DNA of 64,000 nt, taken from NCBI GenBank assembly GCA_903928015.1, contig CAIYPF010000092.1:1-64000 (forward strand), in the 5' to 3' direction. Both the position numbers and the translations under genes were made by a program. The notes beneath the pieces are model-generated. The model was given only the letters and a program-made list of their open reading frames with translations, ran no database searches and was not told the origin of the DNA. How positions within the stretch are numbered: the stretch's first letter is position 1; each line of letters begins with the position of its first letter. Below, piece after piece: positions 16,166 to 24,013 of the stretch. The DNA is from an uncultured Gammaproteobacteria bacterium. GTDB taxonomy: Bacteria; Pseudomonadota; Gammaproteobacteria; Pseudomonadales; UBA5518.

Positions 16166-16362
16166 ATGGAAACACATGCCATGAGGGAAGATGCCGTGCC
16201 CCCGCCGCAAGCGCCCGTTTTCGTGATGCTGTACCGATGGCGCCTCTACCCCGGCGCAAGCCCCGCCACGTGGCGATCCTCGCCGCGCTCGAGCCGCGCG
16301 TTCGGGGCAGCGGATACCGCTGGCAGCCGGAGGGAACGATCCTGCACCGCAGCGATGGCGCA
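16166..16362 (+). pseudogene. Frameshifted ABM-like monooxygenase fragment
   Basis: The frame from ATG 16166 reads APVFVMLYRWRLYPG, a typical first strand of antibiotic-biosynthesis-monooxygenase (ABM) domain proteins, and then loses family character. In the neighbouring frame the later text includes GTILHRSDGAG, resembling the LHRSDDG segment that follows in such proteins. The two pieces in different frames point to a frameshifted, shortened ABM gene (full domain about 95-110 residues). The remaining 110 bp up to 16473 hold nothing recognisable. Confidence 0.4.
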
Positions 16363-16473
16363 GGTACGCCCCAACTGCGGGGGGAATCTCGTGCTGCGGC
16401 CACTACGCACGAGATTGCCGGCGCAAACTCTCAGGGATCAGATCAGGACTCGCGTTTCGGGAGCGGCTGCACC

Positions 16474-16836
16474 ATGACACCTGGCATCCTGCTGAATGCG
16501 ATCTTCTTTTCCGGCATGGGCCTCTGCGCACTCGCCCGACCGGCTTTCATCGTCGCCTTCGTGGGTCTCGTTCCGGGCACGGCCGACGCGCGCAACGAGA
16601 TCCGCGCGGTCTACGGCGGTTTCGGTATCGCGATCGCGGCCCTGCTCCTGCTGGTTGCCGGGAACGCCACGCTGCGTCCCGGGGTGCTGCTCGCGGTTGC
16701 TGCAGCACTGCTCGGCATGGCCGCGGGCCGCGTCGCGAGCCTGCTGATCGAACGGACGGGTAAATGGCCGATCGTTTTCCTCGTCATGGAAACGGCACTG
16801 GCCGGTGTGCTGTTGCGGGACATGGGCCTGCCATGA
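16474..16836 (+). CDS. DUF4345 membrane protein, second copy
   Basis: This 120-residue four-helix membrane protein has NEIRAVYGGFGIAIA and GMAAGRVASLLIER, matching the upstream DUF4345 paralogue at the same positions and with identical length. The ATG at 16474 is chosen because the first helix starts directly after it; the longer open frame upstream is remnant sequence. Its stop overlaps the ATG of the nitronate monooxygenase fragment by ATGA. Confidence 0.8.
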   Translation: MTPGILLNAIFFSGMGLCALARPAFIVAFVGLVPGTADARNEIRAVYGGFGIAIAALLLLVAGNATLRPGVLLAVAAALLGMAAGRVASLLIERTGKWPIVFLVMETALAGVLLRDMGLP

Positions 16837-16964
16837 GGAATGCGAGTCTGCGTGGATTGCTCGGCATCGCGCTCCCCATCATCCAGTCCCCGATGGCTGG
16901 CGTGCAGGACAGCGTGCTTGCCGTTGCCGTCTCGAACGCGTGCATGTTTCGGAACCTCCCCTGA
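16833..16964 (+). pseudogene. Nitronate monooxygenase N-terminal fragment
   Basis: The 43-residue frame reads LLGIALPIIQSPMAGVQDSV and then LAVAVSNA. This is the FMN-binding first strand and loop of nitronate monooxygenase (2-nitropropane dioxygenase), normally (I/L)PIIQAPMAGVQ and AVSNAGGLG. The frame diverges after SNA and stops, whereas complete enzymes have about 320-380 residues. It retains the original start, overlapping the previous stop as ATGA, so the decay removed the gene's 3' part. Confidence 0.65.
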
Positions 16965-16978
16965 GTCGAGAGCGACCA

Positions 16979-17404
16979 ATGCAAAGCTCCTTCGAACTCG
17001 ATCGCTTCGTGGAGGCCCAATGCGGTCTCTATGTCCCGGCACTGGCTGAGCTTCATGCGGGTCGAAAGCGGTCACACTGGATGTGGTACGTCTTTCCGCA
17101 ACTCCGCGGCTTAGGGAAGAGTCACAACGCCCTGAGATACGGGATTTCTGGCAGGGCCGAGGCGGAGGCCTACCTGCAACACCCGGTGCTGGGCGCGCGT
17201 TTGCGCGAATGCGTCGCAGCAATAGCAGTGCATTCGACGAGGTCTGCTGTAGAAATCCTGGGTACTGTGGACGCATTGAAGTTCCGGTCCTGTCTGACCT
17301 TGTTCGAGGCGGTCGCACCAGCGCCGTCCGATTTCGGCGCGGCACTACAGCAGTTCTACGGTGGCCAACGCTGTGAGCGCACCCTCGCGCTTTTGAGGGC
17401 ATAA
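16979..17404 (+). CDS. DUF1810 family protein
   Basis: This 141-residue soluble protein has the family blocks FELDRFVEAQ, AELHAGRKRSHWMWYVFPQL, GLGKSHNALRYGI and HPVLGARLRECV. The full length of DUF1810 (about 140 residues) is present. The family is annotated as calpastatin-like in places, without a proven function. The ATG follows a GAG-rich stretch, 14 bp after the truncated nitronate monooxygenase frame. Confidence 0.85.
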   Translation: MQSSFELDRFVEAQCGLYVPALAELHAGRKRSHWMWYVFPQLRGLGKSHNALRYGISGRAEAEAYLQHPVLGARLRECVAAIAVHSTRSAVEILGTVDALKFRSCLTLFEAVAPAPSDFGAALQQFYGGQRCERTLALLRA

Positions 17405-17430
17405 GACGGTACGACGAAGGTGGATCGTTG

Positions 17431-17589
17431 ATGAGATTGATGATCGGCAGTGGACCGCCCCTTGACCACGGCATCATCACCGCACCGGTCGGGTTGGTGC
17501 GGGGCCTTGCCGTCCCGGGCACCCGTTCCCGCATCTCGCGTTCGTGTGCCGCTTCGTGTTGTGTGGTCGTGACGGCCGCTGTTACGTAG
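17431..17589 (+). pseudogene. Degenerate second copy of the StyC-like N-terminus
   Basis: A 52-codon frame contains LDHGIITAPVGLVRGLAVPG, which aligns with LIHGMVLVMVGLVWGLAVPG of the gene at 14609; the DNA around GGGGCCTTGCCGT(A/C)CCGGGCAC is nearly identical. After PGT the sequence loses the hydrophobic helices, so it cannot encode the membrane protein. It is a diverged fragment from a duplication or from insertion of a related gene. Confidence 0.6.
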
Positions 17590-17599
17590 AGGAATCGTC

Positions 17600-17803
17600 A
17601 TGAGCGCTGCGCCGCTGTTGTGGGGAGTGCTGTTCAGCTCCATCGGCCTTGGCTACTTTCTCTATGGCCGCAAGCAGAGGGCGCCGGTCGCATGGGCGTG
17701 CGGCCTGCTCCTGATGGGATATCCCTATTTCTTCGACAGCAACGCTGCGATCGTCGCCATCGGGCTCGGTCTCATGGCGGTGCCCTGGTTTGTGCGCCTG
17801 TGA
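17600..17803 (+). CDS. Small two-helix membrane protein
   Basis: This 67-residue protein has two or three hydrophobic segments: LLWGVLFSSIGLGYFLYGRK, a second helix at CGLLLMGYPYFF and a last one at IVAIGLGLMAVPWFV. The GYFxYGxKQ turn and GYPYF block recur in short conserved membrane proteins of proteobacteria, but no function is assigned. AGGAATC precedes the ATG. Confidence 0.7.
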   Translation: MSAAPLLWGVLFSSIGLGYFLYGRKQRAPVAWACGLLLMGYPYFFDSNAAIVAIGLGLMAVPWFVRL

Positions 17804-17883
17804 CGATAGTGCGCCAGGTGCCCGGGGCCGCCACGGTGCAGCGGCACGCACCGCAGGTGGGACACACAAGAGGTGAAGCAACC

Positions 17884-18339
17884 TTGAGCGCATCGGCTGC
17901 ATCCATCTGTTTCCGGTCTTTCCGCACGCCGGACACCAGCGCCTGTCTCGCGATCTTCGACCTCAACTGCCCCGCTTTCTTCGCGCCGGAGGAACGCGCG
18001 GATTACGCCGCGTTTCTCGACGACGCGCCTCCTACTTACGAGGTGTGCCTGTCCGGGGGCCGCATCGCGGGCGCCTTCGGCCTGACGCCAGGCGAAGCCG
18101 CCAGCGCGCGCCTGAACTGGATCCTGCTCGATCCCGCAGTGAAGGGCAGGGGCGTTGGGGCCGCGATGATGCAGCGTGCGGTCGGGCTCGCGCGCGGCGC
18201 AGGCGCCACGCGCATCGACATCGCGGCGAGCCAGTTTTCGGAGACGTTCTTCGCAAAGTTCGGCGCGCGCACCCTGAGCCGGCAGGCAAACGGCTGGGGC
18301 CCGGGGATGCACCGGCATGACATGGCGCTGCAACCATGA
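17884..18339 (+). CDS. GNAT family N-acetyltransferase
   Basis: This 151-residue protein has a GNAT fold: RLNWILLDPAVKGRGVGAAMM contains the acetyl-CoA-binding V-x-x-x-x-R-G-x-G-x-x pyrophosphate loop, followed by ARGAGATRIDIAAS and FFAKFGAR. The TTG at 17884 is taken as start because AGAGGTGA sits at the right distance; the longer frame overlaps the small membrane protein gene. The acceptor substrate is not predictable. Confidence 0.75.
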   Translation: MSASAASICFRSFRTPDTSACLAIFDLNCPAFFAPEERADYAAFLDDAPPTYEVCLSGGRIAGAFGLTPGEAASARLNWILLDPAVKGRGVGAAMMQRAVGLARGAGATRIDIAASQFSETFFAKFGARTLSRQANGWGPGMHRHDMALQP

Positions 18340-18420
18340 GCCTTCCATTGTCTGCAGCACGAGAAGATCGAGAGCGGCTACCATGCCGTACATAAAGACC
18401 CGTCGCGAAGGGAGTTCGCC

Positions 18421-19290
18421 ATGACCTCGGATCCGCTCCCTCTGAACCTCTTGCGGCTCTCGTTCCAGACGCACCAGGAATTCGCCGACTGGTCGGAGAG
18501 CAATCGCAAGATGCTCACGCACATCTGGCGCTGGCAGGAGGAGATGGGCAATCGCCCAGAGCCCTTCGAGTTGCCTGGCGTGTGCGATCTCTGCGAGCGG
18601 ATGACCACGTACACGGCCGTGCCGCGCGCGGTCAAGGATTCTGCTCCTCCGGCGTTCCGCACCGAGTGGTGGGATGGCACACGGTGCGGCTGCGGGATGA
18701 GCAACCGCGACCGCGCGGCGCTGCGGGTTTTCCAGGACGGATACCAGAGCGGCGACCGCATCTACCACGTCGGCTGCTTCTCGTCGTTCCGCAAATGGTT
18801 GTCGCGGCGCATCCCCAAGGTGATGGCGAGCCAGTACGAGGAGGGGCGACGGCCAGGTGAAATCGCAAACGGCGTGCGCTACGAAGACCTGACCCGGCTT
18901 TCGTTCAGGAAGCCGCGATTCGACACCATCGTCTGCATGGAAATCCTGGAGCACATTCCGGACTACAAAGCGGCGCTGCGCGAGATGGCCCGAACGCTAC
19001 GGCCCGCCGGGCGCGCCATCCTCACCGTGCCCTGGCTCGGAAGGGACACCTACGAACACCTTGTGCGCGCCGAGATCGACGAGAGTGGCGAAATCAGGCA
19101 TTTGCTGCCTCCCGAGTACCACGGTGATCCAGCGAGCAAAGAGGGCATCCTCAGCTTTCGCAGTTTCGGCTGGAAACTGCTCGAGGAGTTTCGCGAAGCA
19201 GGGTTTTCAACGGCGCGGGCGGAGTTCGTGTTCGGACCCGTGCACGGATACATGAAGCTCCTCGCGCCGGTTATCGTCGGCGTGCGCTGA
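18421..19290 (+). CDS. Class I SAM-dependent methyltransferase
   Basis: This 289-residue protein has an N-terminal part with CDLCE and CGCG cysteine pairs (residues about 55-100), possibly a zinc site. A Methyltransf_11-like domain follows: FDTIVCMEILEHIPDYKAAL, the acidic post-II/motif-IV region, then MARTLRPAGRAILTVPW. Motif I is atypical (YHVGCFSSF instead of a GxGxG loop). The ending GYMKLLAPVIVGVR is hydrophobic. It may act on a glycan or small molecule. It is separated from its neighbours by 80-180 bp. Confidence 0.7.
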   Translation: MTSDPLPLNLLRLSFQTHQEFADWSESNRKMLTHIWRWQEEMGNRPEPFELPGVCDLCERMTTYTAVPRAVKDSAPPAFRTEWWDGTRCGCGMSNRDRAALRVFQDGYQSGDRIYHVGCFSSFRKWLSRRIPKVMASQYEEGRRPGEIANGVRYEDLTRLSFRKPRFDTIVCMEILEHIPDYKAALREMARTLRPAGRAILTVPWLGRDTYEHLVRAEIDESGEIRHLLPPEYHGDPASKEGILSFRSFGWKLLEEFREAGFSTARAEFVFGPVHGYMKLLAPVIVGVR

Positions 19291-19345
19291 GAGCGGCGCG
19301 CATGCTCACGCTGCCCTGCGGGCACGCCCCTTTGCCGGGCTGCCA

Positions 19346-19398
19346 CAGGCGTTTCACGAACAGGTGTACGCTTTCGTTGCAGCGTGTGGAAACGCCTG
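19346..19398. repeat. Inverted repeat with 10-bp perfect arms
   Basis: CAGGCGTTTC (19346-19355) and GAAACGCCTG (19389-19398) are perfect inverted arms. The loop contains a second possible pair (ACGAA/TTCGT). The structure lies between the methyltransferase and SnoaL-like genes and lacks a T-run. It lacks the GTTRRRY core of integron attC sites. It could be a terminator-like hairpin or a repeat element. Confidence 0.5.
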
Positions 19399-19467
19399 AC
19401 ACCCTGCGACCCTGCGACCCTGACCGCCGCCACCGGGCGGCAACCCTTGGCAAGACGAGAGAAGCCC

Positions 19468-19887
19468 ATGAGCGCATTCGATACCGCAAAGCGTTTTTTC
19501 GAGGCCTGCGACAGACCCGCAGGCTGGGCCGGATGCCAGGCCTTCGTAGAGCCTGGCGCCGTGTTTCTCTCGCAGAGCGAACCCCTCGCCGACATCACCA
19601 CGGTCGAGGCTTACTGCGAGTGGATGGCAGCCTTCGGCACCATCACCGCACCCGGCTCCACGTATGAGCTGCATGCCGCGAGCTACGACGAGGCCAACCG
19701 CACGGCAACCTTTTTCGCCACCTACCATGCCATCCATTCCGGCGAGGGAGGGCCGGTGCCACCCACACACAAGCAGACGCACTCGCACTACGTCTACGCG
19801 CTCACGATGAGCGCCAACGGCAAGGTGGAACGCATGGTGAAGATCTGGAACGCCGGCTGGGCCATGCGGGAGCTCGGCTGGGCATGA
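19468..19887 (+). CDS. SnoaL-like / NTF2-fold protein
   Basis: This 139-residue protein begins with helix FDTAKRFFEACDRPAGW and continues with FVEPGAVFLSQSEPLADITTVEAY, a SnoaL-like polyketide-cyclase fold pattern. YELHAASYDEANRTATFFATYHA and a C-terminal strand follow. Such cone-shaped barrels bind small ligands. No catalytic set is certain. Its stop overlaps the cytochrome c start (ATGA), so the two genes are translationally coupled and probably work together. Confidence 0.65.
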   Translation: MSAFDTAKRFFEACDRPAGWAGCQAFVEPGAVFLSQSEPLADITTVEAYCEWMAAFGTITAPGSTYELHAASYDEANRTATFFATYHAIHSGEGGPVPPTHKQTHSHYVYALTMSANGKVERMVKIWNAGWAMRELGWA

Positions 19888-20726
19888 AACCCCTGCGCGC
19901 CGTAGCACTCGCCTGCGCGGCGCTTGCCGTGCTCGCCGTCATGGCACTCGTCGTGGTCTGGGGCATTTCCGAGCGCGAGATGCAGCGGCCGCGCGAGGCA
20001 CCGCTCGTGGCGCTGCGTCCGGCCACTGCGCCGGACCTCGCCGAAGGCGGACGGATGGCGCGCATCATCGGCTGTCTGGAGGGGTGCCACGGCCGCAACG
20101 GCGAAGGCGGGCACGGGGAAATCGAGGGCATCGTGCGGCACGTCGCACCCACGCTCTCGCAGGTGCTCCCGGACTACACGGACGATGAACTCGTGCGGCT
20201 CGTCCGCTATGGCGTGAAGCGCGACGGCAAGAGTGCGTTGGGCATGATCTCCTACACCTTCTGGGCGCTGGGCGATCAGGATCTCGCGAACGTCATGGCT
20301 TTTCTGCGCCGCCTGCCGCCGGCACCTGCGATGGAACGCACGCTGGAACTCAGCTGGCGTGGGCGCTGGAGCCTGGTGACCGGTGAGTGGAAAGTCTCCT
20401 CGGAACAAGTGGAGCAGGATCGGCCACAGTGGGGCAACCTCCCGCAACCCACCCCGGTCGAACGCGGCCGCTATCTGGCGAGCGTGACCTGTTCGGAGTG
20501 CCACGGACTGGATTTCCATGGCAATGCGCTCGAAAAAGCACCCACGCTGGCGGTCATCGGCGCCTACTCGGAGGAGCAGTTCCGGCACCTGATCCGCACG
20601 GCCGAGGGACTCGGCGGCCGGACGCTGGACCCGAACATGCGCTGGGTGGCGGACGCGCCGTTCGCAGACGCGGAAATCGTCGCGATTTACCGCTTCCTGC
20701 GGCAGTATCACGGCTTTGCGCCCTGA
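19884..20726 (+). CDS. Dihaem cytochrome c, membrane anchored
   Basis: This 280-residue protein has an N-terminal anchor or signal helix (residues 5-27) and two c-type haem motifs, C64-x-x-C67-H68 (CLEGCH) and C203-x-x-C206-H207 (CSECH). Met residues after each motif could be distal ligands. Two cytochrome c domains of about 130 residues each face the periplasm. It is probably an electron-transfer partner of a dehydrogenase, but none is adjacent. It is coupled to the SnoaL-like gene upstream. Confidence 0.85.
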   Translation: MKPLRAVALACAALAVLAVMALVVVWGISEREMQRPREAPLVALRPATAPDLAEGGRMARIIGCLEGCHGRNGEGGHGEIEGIVRHVAPTLSQVLPDYTDDELVRLVRYGVKRDGKSALGMISYTFWALGDQDLANVMAFLRRLPPAPAMERTLELSWRGRWSLVTGEWKVSSEQVEQDRPQWGNLPQPTPVERGRYLASVTCSECHGLDFHGNALEKAPTLAVIGAYSEEQFRHLIRTAEGLGGRTLDPNMRWVADAPFADAEIVAIYRFLRQYHGFAP

Positions 20727-20768
20727 GGCGCGCACCGGCACCACAGCCGGCATGACAAGAGGACATGC

Positions 20769-21080
20769 ATGATCCCGGGCATCAAGCGGCGAAAAGCCAC
20801 AGGGCCGATTGGCGTGTTCGTGAGACTCGCCGTGATCGTGATGCTCGGGGCGTGCGCGTGGTACGTGTGGGTGAAGGACCCGCTGAACCCCGAGAGACGG
20901 CGCGCCGCGCAGTTTTGCGAAAGCGTTACTGCGGACATGTCACCGGTAGAGATCATGCAGGCGGCGAGCGCGAAAGGTGCCACCGGCTTCGGGACGCCGC
21001 GGCCGGAGGAGCTGGTGGTTTACTTCGGTAAAAGCGCGTGTGGCGTCGAGATTGATGCCGGGCTCGGTGCTGGCGGGTAG
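20769..21080 (+). CDS. Small membrane-anchored hypothetical protein
   Basis: This 103-residue protein has a single N-terminal hydrophobic segment (residues about 15-35) and a periplasmic part with FCESVTADMSPVEIMQAASAKGA and VVYFGKSACGVEI. Two cysteines (C50 and C93) could pair. AGAGGA precedes the ATG. It follows the cytochrome c gene by 42 bp and may be in the same transcript. No function is known to me. Confidence 0.6.
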   Translation: MIPGIKRRKATGPIGVFVRLAVIVMLGACAWYVWVKDPLNPERRRAAQFCESVTADMSPVEIMQAASAKGATGFGTPRPEELVVYFGKSACGVEIDAGLGAGG

Positions 21081-21261
21081 TCGCGCGGCGGTGGTGCCGG
21101 GCTGACGGCAGTCGCGGGAAACATCCAGATACGCCACCTCGATATCGAAGCGATGGCCCAGCCGGACTGGGCGCGTGTGGGGGCGCCGGTGTGCATTTGT
21201 GAAGCCGCGAGACCCGCCCGGCATGTGCACGGCGCAAAGCGCGGACGGGTATGATCCGCCG

Positions 21262-23478
21262 ATGCATCCCGAACTCATCCTCGACCCGCTCAACCCGGCC
21301 CAACGCGAGGCCGTCTCCGCGCCCGACGCGAACCTGCTCGTGCTCGCAGGCGCCGGCAGCGGCAAGACGCGCGTGCTCGTGCACCGCATCGCATGGCTGG
21401 TGCACGAATTCGGCATCATGCCCTTCGGCATCATGGCCGTTACCTTCACCAACAAGGCCGCCGCCGAGATGCGCGCGCGGCTGGAGCAGATGCTCGACAT
21501 CTCCACGCGGGGGATGTGGGTGGGCACCTTCCACGGGCTCTCGCACCGGCTGCTGCGCGCCCACTGGGAGCAGGCAGGGCTGCCGCAGAATTTCCAGATC
21601 CTCGACTCGGACGACCAGCTCCGCGTGATCAAACGCGTCACGCGCGACATGAACCTGGACGAGGACCGCTGGGCGCCCAAGCAGACGCAGTGGTGGATCA
21701 ACTCGCACAAGGACGAAGGCCGACGTGCCTTCGAGATCGAGGATCACGGCGAGCCTGTGCAGTCCACGCTGCTCTCGGTCTATCGCCAGTACGAGGCTGC
21801 CTGCGAGCGCGGCGGCATGGTGGATTTCGCCGAACTGCTGTTGCGCTCCTGGGAGCTGTGGCTGAAAGACGCTGCCTTGCTCGCGCATTACCGCCAGCGC
21901 TTCGCTCACCTGCTGGTCGACGAGTTCCAGGACACCAACACCATCCAGTACAAGTGGCTGCGCGCGCTCGCCGGCCCCGAGGCCCGCGTCACCGCGGTAG
22001 GTGATGACGACCAGTCCATTTACGGCTGGCGCGGCGCCAAGATCGAGAACATCCACCAGTTCCAGCGCGATTTCCCGGGTGTGCGGCTGGTACGCCTCGA
22101 ACAGAACTACCGCTCGACGGCGAATATCCTGAATGCCGCCAACGCCGTCATCGCGAACAACTACGGCCGGCTCGGCAAGAACCTCTGGACCGAGGGCGGC
22201 GAGGGCGACCCGATCACGCTGTACGCCGCCTTCAATGAGCAGGACGAGGCGCGCTACATCATCGACGAGTTGCAGAAGTGGATTGCCTCGGGCCACCAGC
22301 GCTCGGAATCCGCGATCCTCTACCGCTCCAACGCGCAATCGCGCGTGCTGGAAGAGGCGCTGCTGCGGGCGGGCATCCCGTACCGCGTCTACGGCGGCCT
22401 GCGCTTCTACGAGCGGCTGGAGATCAAGAACGCGCTCGCGTATCTCAGGCTGCTGCTGAACCGCAACGACGATGCCGCCTTCGAGCGCGTGGTGAACACG
22501 CCGCCGCGGGGCATCGGCAGCAGCACCATCGACGCCATCCGTGCGCTCGCCCGCACACGCGCGCTGCCACTGTGGGTTGCGGCGAAAGACCTTGCTCCCA
22601 CCTTGCCGGCACGGGCCCGGAACGCGCTGCAGGGCTTCATGGATCTGCTGAACCAGCTGCAGAGAGACATCGAGAATCTCGAGCTCGCCGAGAAAGTCGA
22701 CCGCGTGCTGCTGGCCACCGGGCTGCTCGAACACCACCGCACCGAAAAGGGCGAGCGCGGCGAAACCCGCGTCGAGAACCTCGAGGAACTGGTGAGCGCC
22801 TGCAGGGCATTCACGCCCGAAGACCCCGAGCGCGGCGCGATGGAACAGTTCCTCGACACCGCCTCGCTCGATGCCGGCGACACGCAGGCCGAGGAATTCG
22901 AAGACAGCGTGCAACTGATGACGCTGCACTCCGCCAAGGGGCTGGAGTTTCCGCTGGTGTTCCTGGCGGGCATGGAGGAAAACCTCTTCCCGCACGCGAT
23001 GTCACGCGAGGAGCCGGGGCGCCTCGAAGAGGAGCGACGCCTCTGTTACGTCGGTATCACCCGTGCCATGCAGCGGCTCGTCATGAGCTACGCCGAGAGC
23101 CGCCGCCTGCACGGGCGCGAGACGATGAACGGCATGTCGCGCTTCCTGCGCGAAATCCCCCCCGACCTCCTCCAGGAGATCCGCCCGCGCCTGCAGGTCA
23201 CCCGGCCCATGGGCAGCTGGAATTCCTCGAACAAATGGGGTCAGACCCCGATTTCCCCGAACCCGCAGAAAACGGGGTCCAGCCCCGGCTATTCCGGGTT
23301 CCGGCAGGAAGAGAGCGAGGGGCTGCGGCTCGGACAGCGGGTGCGGCATCCGCGTTTTGGCGAGGGCGTGGTGATCGGCTTCGAGGGCCAGGGCGCGCAC
23401 GCGCGCGTCAACGTCAATTTCGCGAGCGAAGGCGCGAAGTGGCTGGTGGTCTCGATGGCGAAACTGGAGAGCTTCTAG
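21262..23478 (+). CDS. uvrD: DNA helicase II UvrD
   Basis: This 738-residue superfamily-1A helicase unwinds DNA 3'-5' in nucleotide excision and mismatch repair. It has the motifs LAGAGSGKTR (Walker A), AVTFTNKAAAEM (Ia), GTFHGLSHRLLR, LLVDEFQDTN (II), GDDDQSIYGWRGA (III), LEQNYRST (IV), LMTLHSAKGLEFPLVF (V) and EERRLCYVGITRA (VI). The C-terminal Tudor-like domain (RVRHPRFGEGVV) follows a linker that contains an in-frame repeat insertion at 23237-23286. The start at MHPELILDPLNPAQREAV matches the family N-terminus; TATGAT at 21250-21255 may be a -10. Confidence 0.95.
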   Translation: MHPELILDPLNPAQREAVSAPDANLLVLAGAGSGKTRVLVHRIAWLVHEFGIMPFGIMAVTFTNKAAAEMRARLEQMLDISTRGMWVGTFHGLSHRLLRAHWEQAGLPQNFQILDSDDQLRVIKRVTRDMNLDEDRWAPKQTQWWINSHKDEGRRAFEIEDHGEPVQSTLLSVYRQYEAACERGGMVDFAELLLRSWELWLKDAALLAHYRQRFAHLLVDEFQDTNTIQYKWLRALAGPEARVTAVGDDDQSIYGWRGAKIENIHQFQRDFPGVRLVRLEQNYRSTANILNAANAVIANNYGRLGKNLWTEGGEGDPITLYAAFNEQDEARYIIDELQKWIASGHQRSESAILYRSNAQSRVLEEALLRAGIPYRVYGGLRFYERLEIKNALAYLRLLLNRNDDAAFERVVNTPPRGIGSSTIDAIRALARTRALPLWVAAKDLAPTLPARARNALQGFMDLLNQLQRDIENLELAEKVDRVLLATGLLEHHRTEKGERGETRVENLEELVSACRAFTPEDPERGAMEQFLDTASLDAGDTQAEEFEDSVQLMTLHSAKGLEFPLVFLAGMEENLFPHAMSREEPGRLEEERRLCYVGITRAMQRLVMSYAESRRLHGRETMNGMSRFLREIPPDLLQEIRPRLQVTRPMGSWNSSNKWGQTPISPNPQKTGSSPGYSGFRQEESEGLRLGQRVRHPRFGEGVVIGFEGQGAHARVNVNFASEGAKWLVVSMAKLESF
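23237..23286. repeat. Palindromic GGGGTCAGACCCC repeat pair inside uvrD
   Basis: GGGGTCAGACCCC (23237-23249) and the near-inverse GGGGTCCAGCCCC (23274-23286) face each other over 24 bp. They are flanked by the AT-rich ends AAAT and AAAA. The block has the form of REP/BIME units that are mobilised by REP-associated transposases in many proteobacteria. It is read in frame (peptide KWGQTPISPNPQKTG) within the poorly conserved linker of UvrD. Confidence 0.6.
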
Positions 23479-23512
23479 CCGCGCGCCATGCACGCGGCCG
23501 ACGGATCACCGA

Positions 23513-23545
23513 GCCGGCACCGGCTCGCGGGCATGACCCGCTGCC
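23513..23545. repeat. Hairpin and degenerate REP-like unit between convergent genes
   Basis: GAGCCGG-CA-CCGGCTC (23513-23528) is a perfect 7-bp stem. It is followed by CGCGGGCATGACCCGCTG, a decayed version of the GCGGGC...GCCCGC unit seen at 1-94. It lies between the convergent uvrD and thioesterase genes and could act as a bidirectional terminator without a T-run. Confidence 0.4.
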
Positions 23546-23559
23546 GTCGCATCCCGGCC

Positions 23560-23988
23560 CTACGGAATCGGGCGCGTCCTGCCCTTCTCGTCGATGGACA
23601 CGAAAACGAAGATCCCCTCGGTCACCTTGGTCTGCGCGTTGCCTGAATCCCACTCGGCACGCGGCGTGGTGGCCCAGACCTCCACACGTACCTGGATGGA
23701 ACTGCGGCCCACCGCCATCACCTGCGTGTAGCAGGTCACCACCGCGCCAACCTTCACGGGCACGAGAAAACTCATGCGGTCGATGGCCACCGTGGCGGTG
23801 CGGCCACGCGCCACCTTGCCGGCCGCAACGCTGCCCGCAAGGTCCATCTGCGACAGCAGCCAGCCGCCGAAGATGTCGCCGCTGGCGTTGGTGTCGCGGG
23901 GCATGGCGATGGTCTGCAGCGCCAGATCGCCGCTCGGTCCGGGAATCTCGTCGATGGCGGCGGGATCGACGGTCTTGGTCTTCTTCAC
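23560..23988 (-). CDS. Acyl-CoA thioesterase (YciA-like hotdog)
   Basis: This 142-residue hotdog-fold protein has the family signature MPRDTNASGDIFGGWLLSQMD, in which the Asn and the final Asp are catalytic in YciA. VAIDRMSFLVPVKVGAVVTCY follows. It hydrolyses acyl-CoA to free acid and CoA in the cytoplasm, acting on a broad range of chain lengths. The GTG at 23988, with GAGG upstream, gives the normal length; the longer frame overlaps the M48 gene. It lies 25 bp after that gene and may be co-transcribed. Confidence 0.85.
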   Translation of the reverse strand: MKKTKTVDPAAIDEIPGPSGDLALQTIAMPRDTNASGDIFGGWLLSQMDLAGSVAAGKVARGRTATVAIDRMSFLVPVKVGAVVTCYTQVMAVGRSSIQVRVEVWATTPRAEWDSGNAQTKVTEGIFVFVSIDEKGRTRPIP

Positions 23989-24013
23989 GGTAAGGCCTCG
24001 GATGAATTCGGGG

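Noticed and set aside
14300-18400. Integron gene-cassette array
   Set aside because: Short same-strand genes suggest it, but I found no GTTRRRY/RYYYAAC pairs forming attC sites between them and no integrase in the window.
20953-22995. 680-residue minus-strand frame opposite uvrD
   Set aside because: All helicase motifs of UvrD are on the plus strand; this is a composition-driven shadow.
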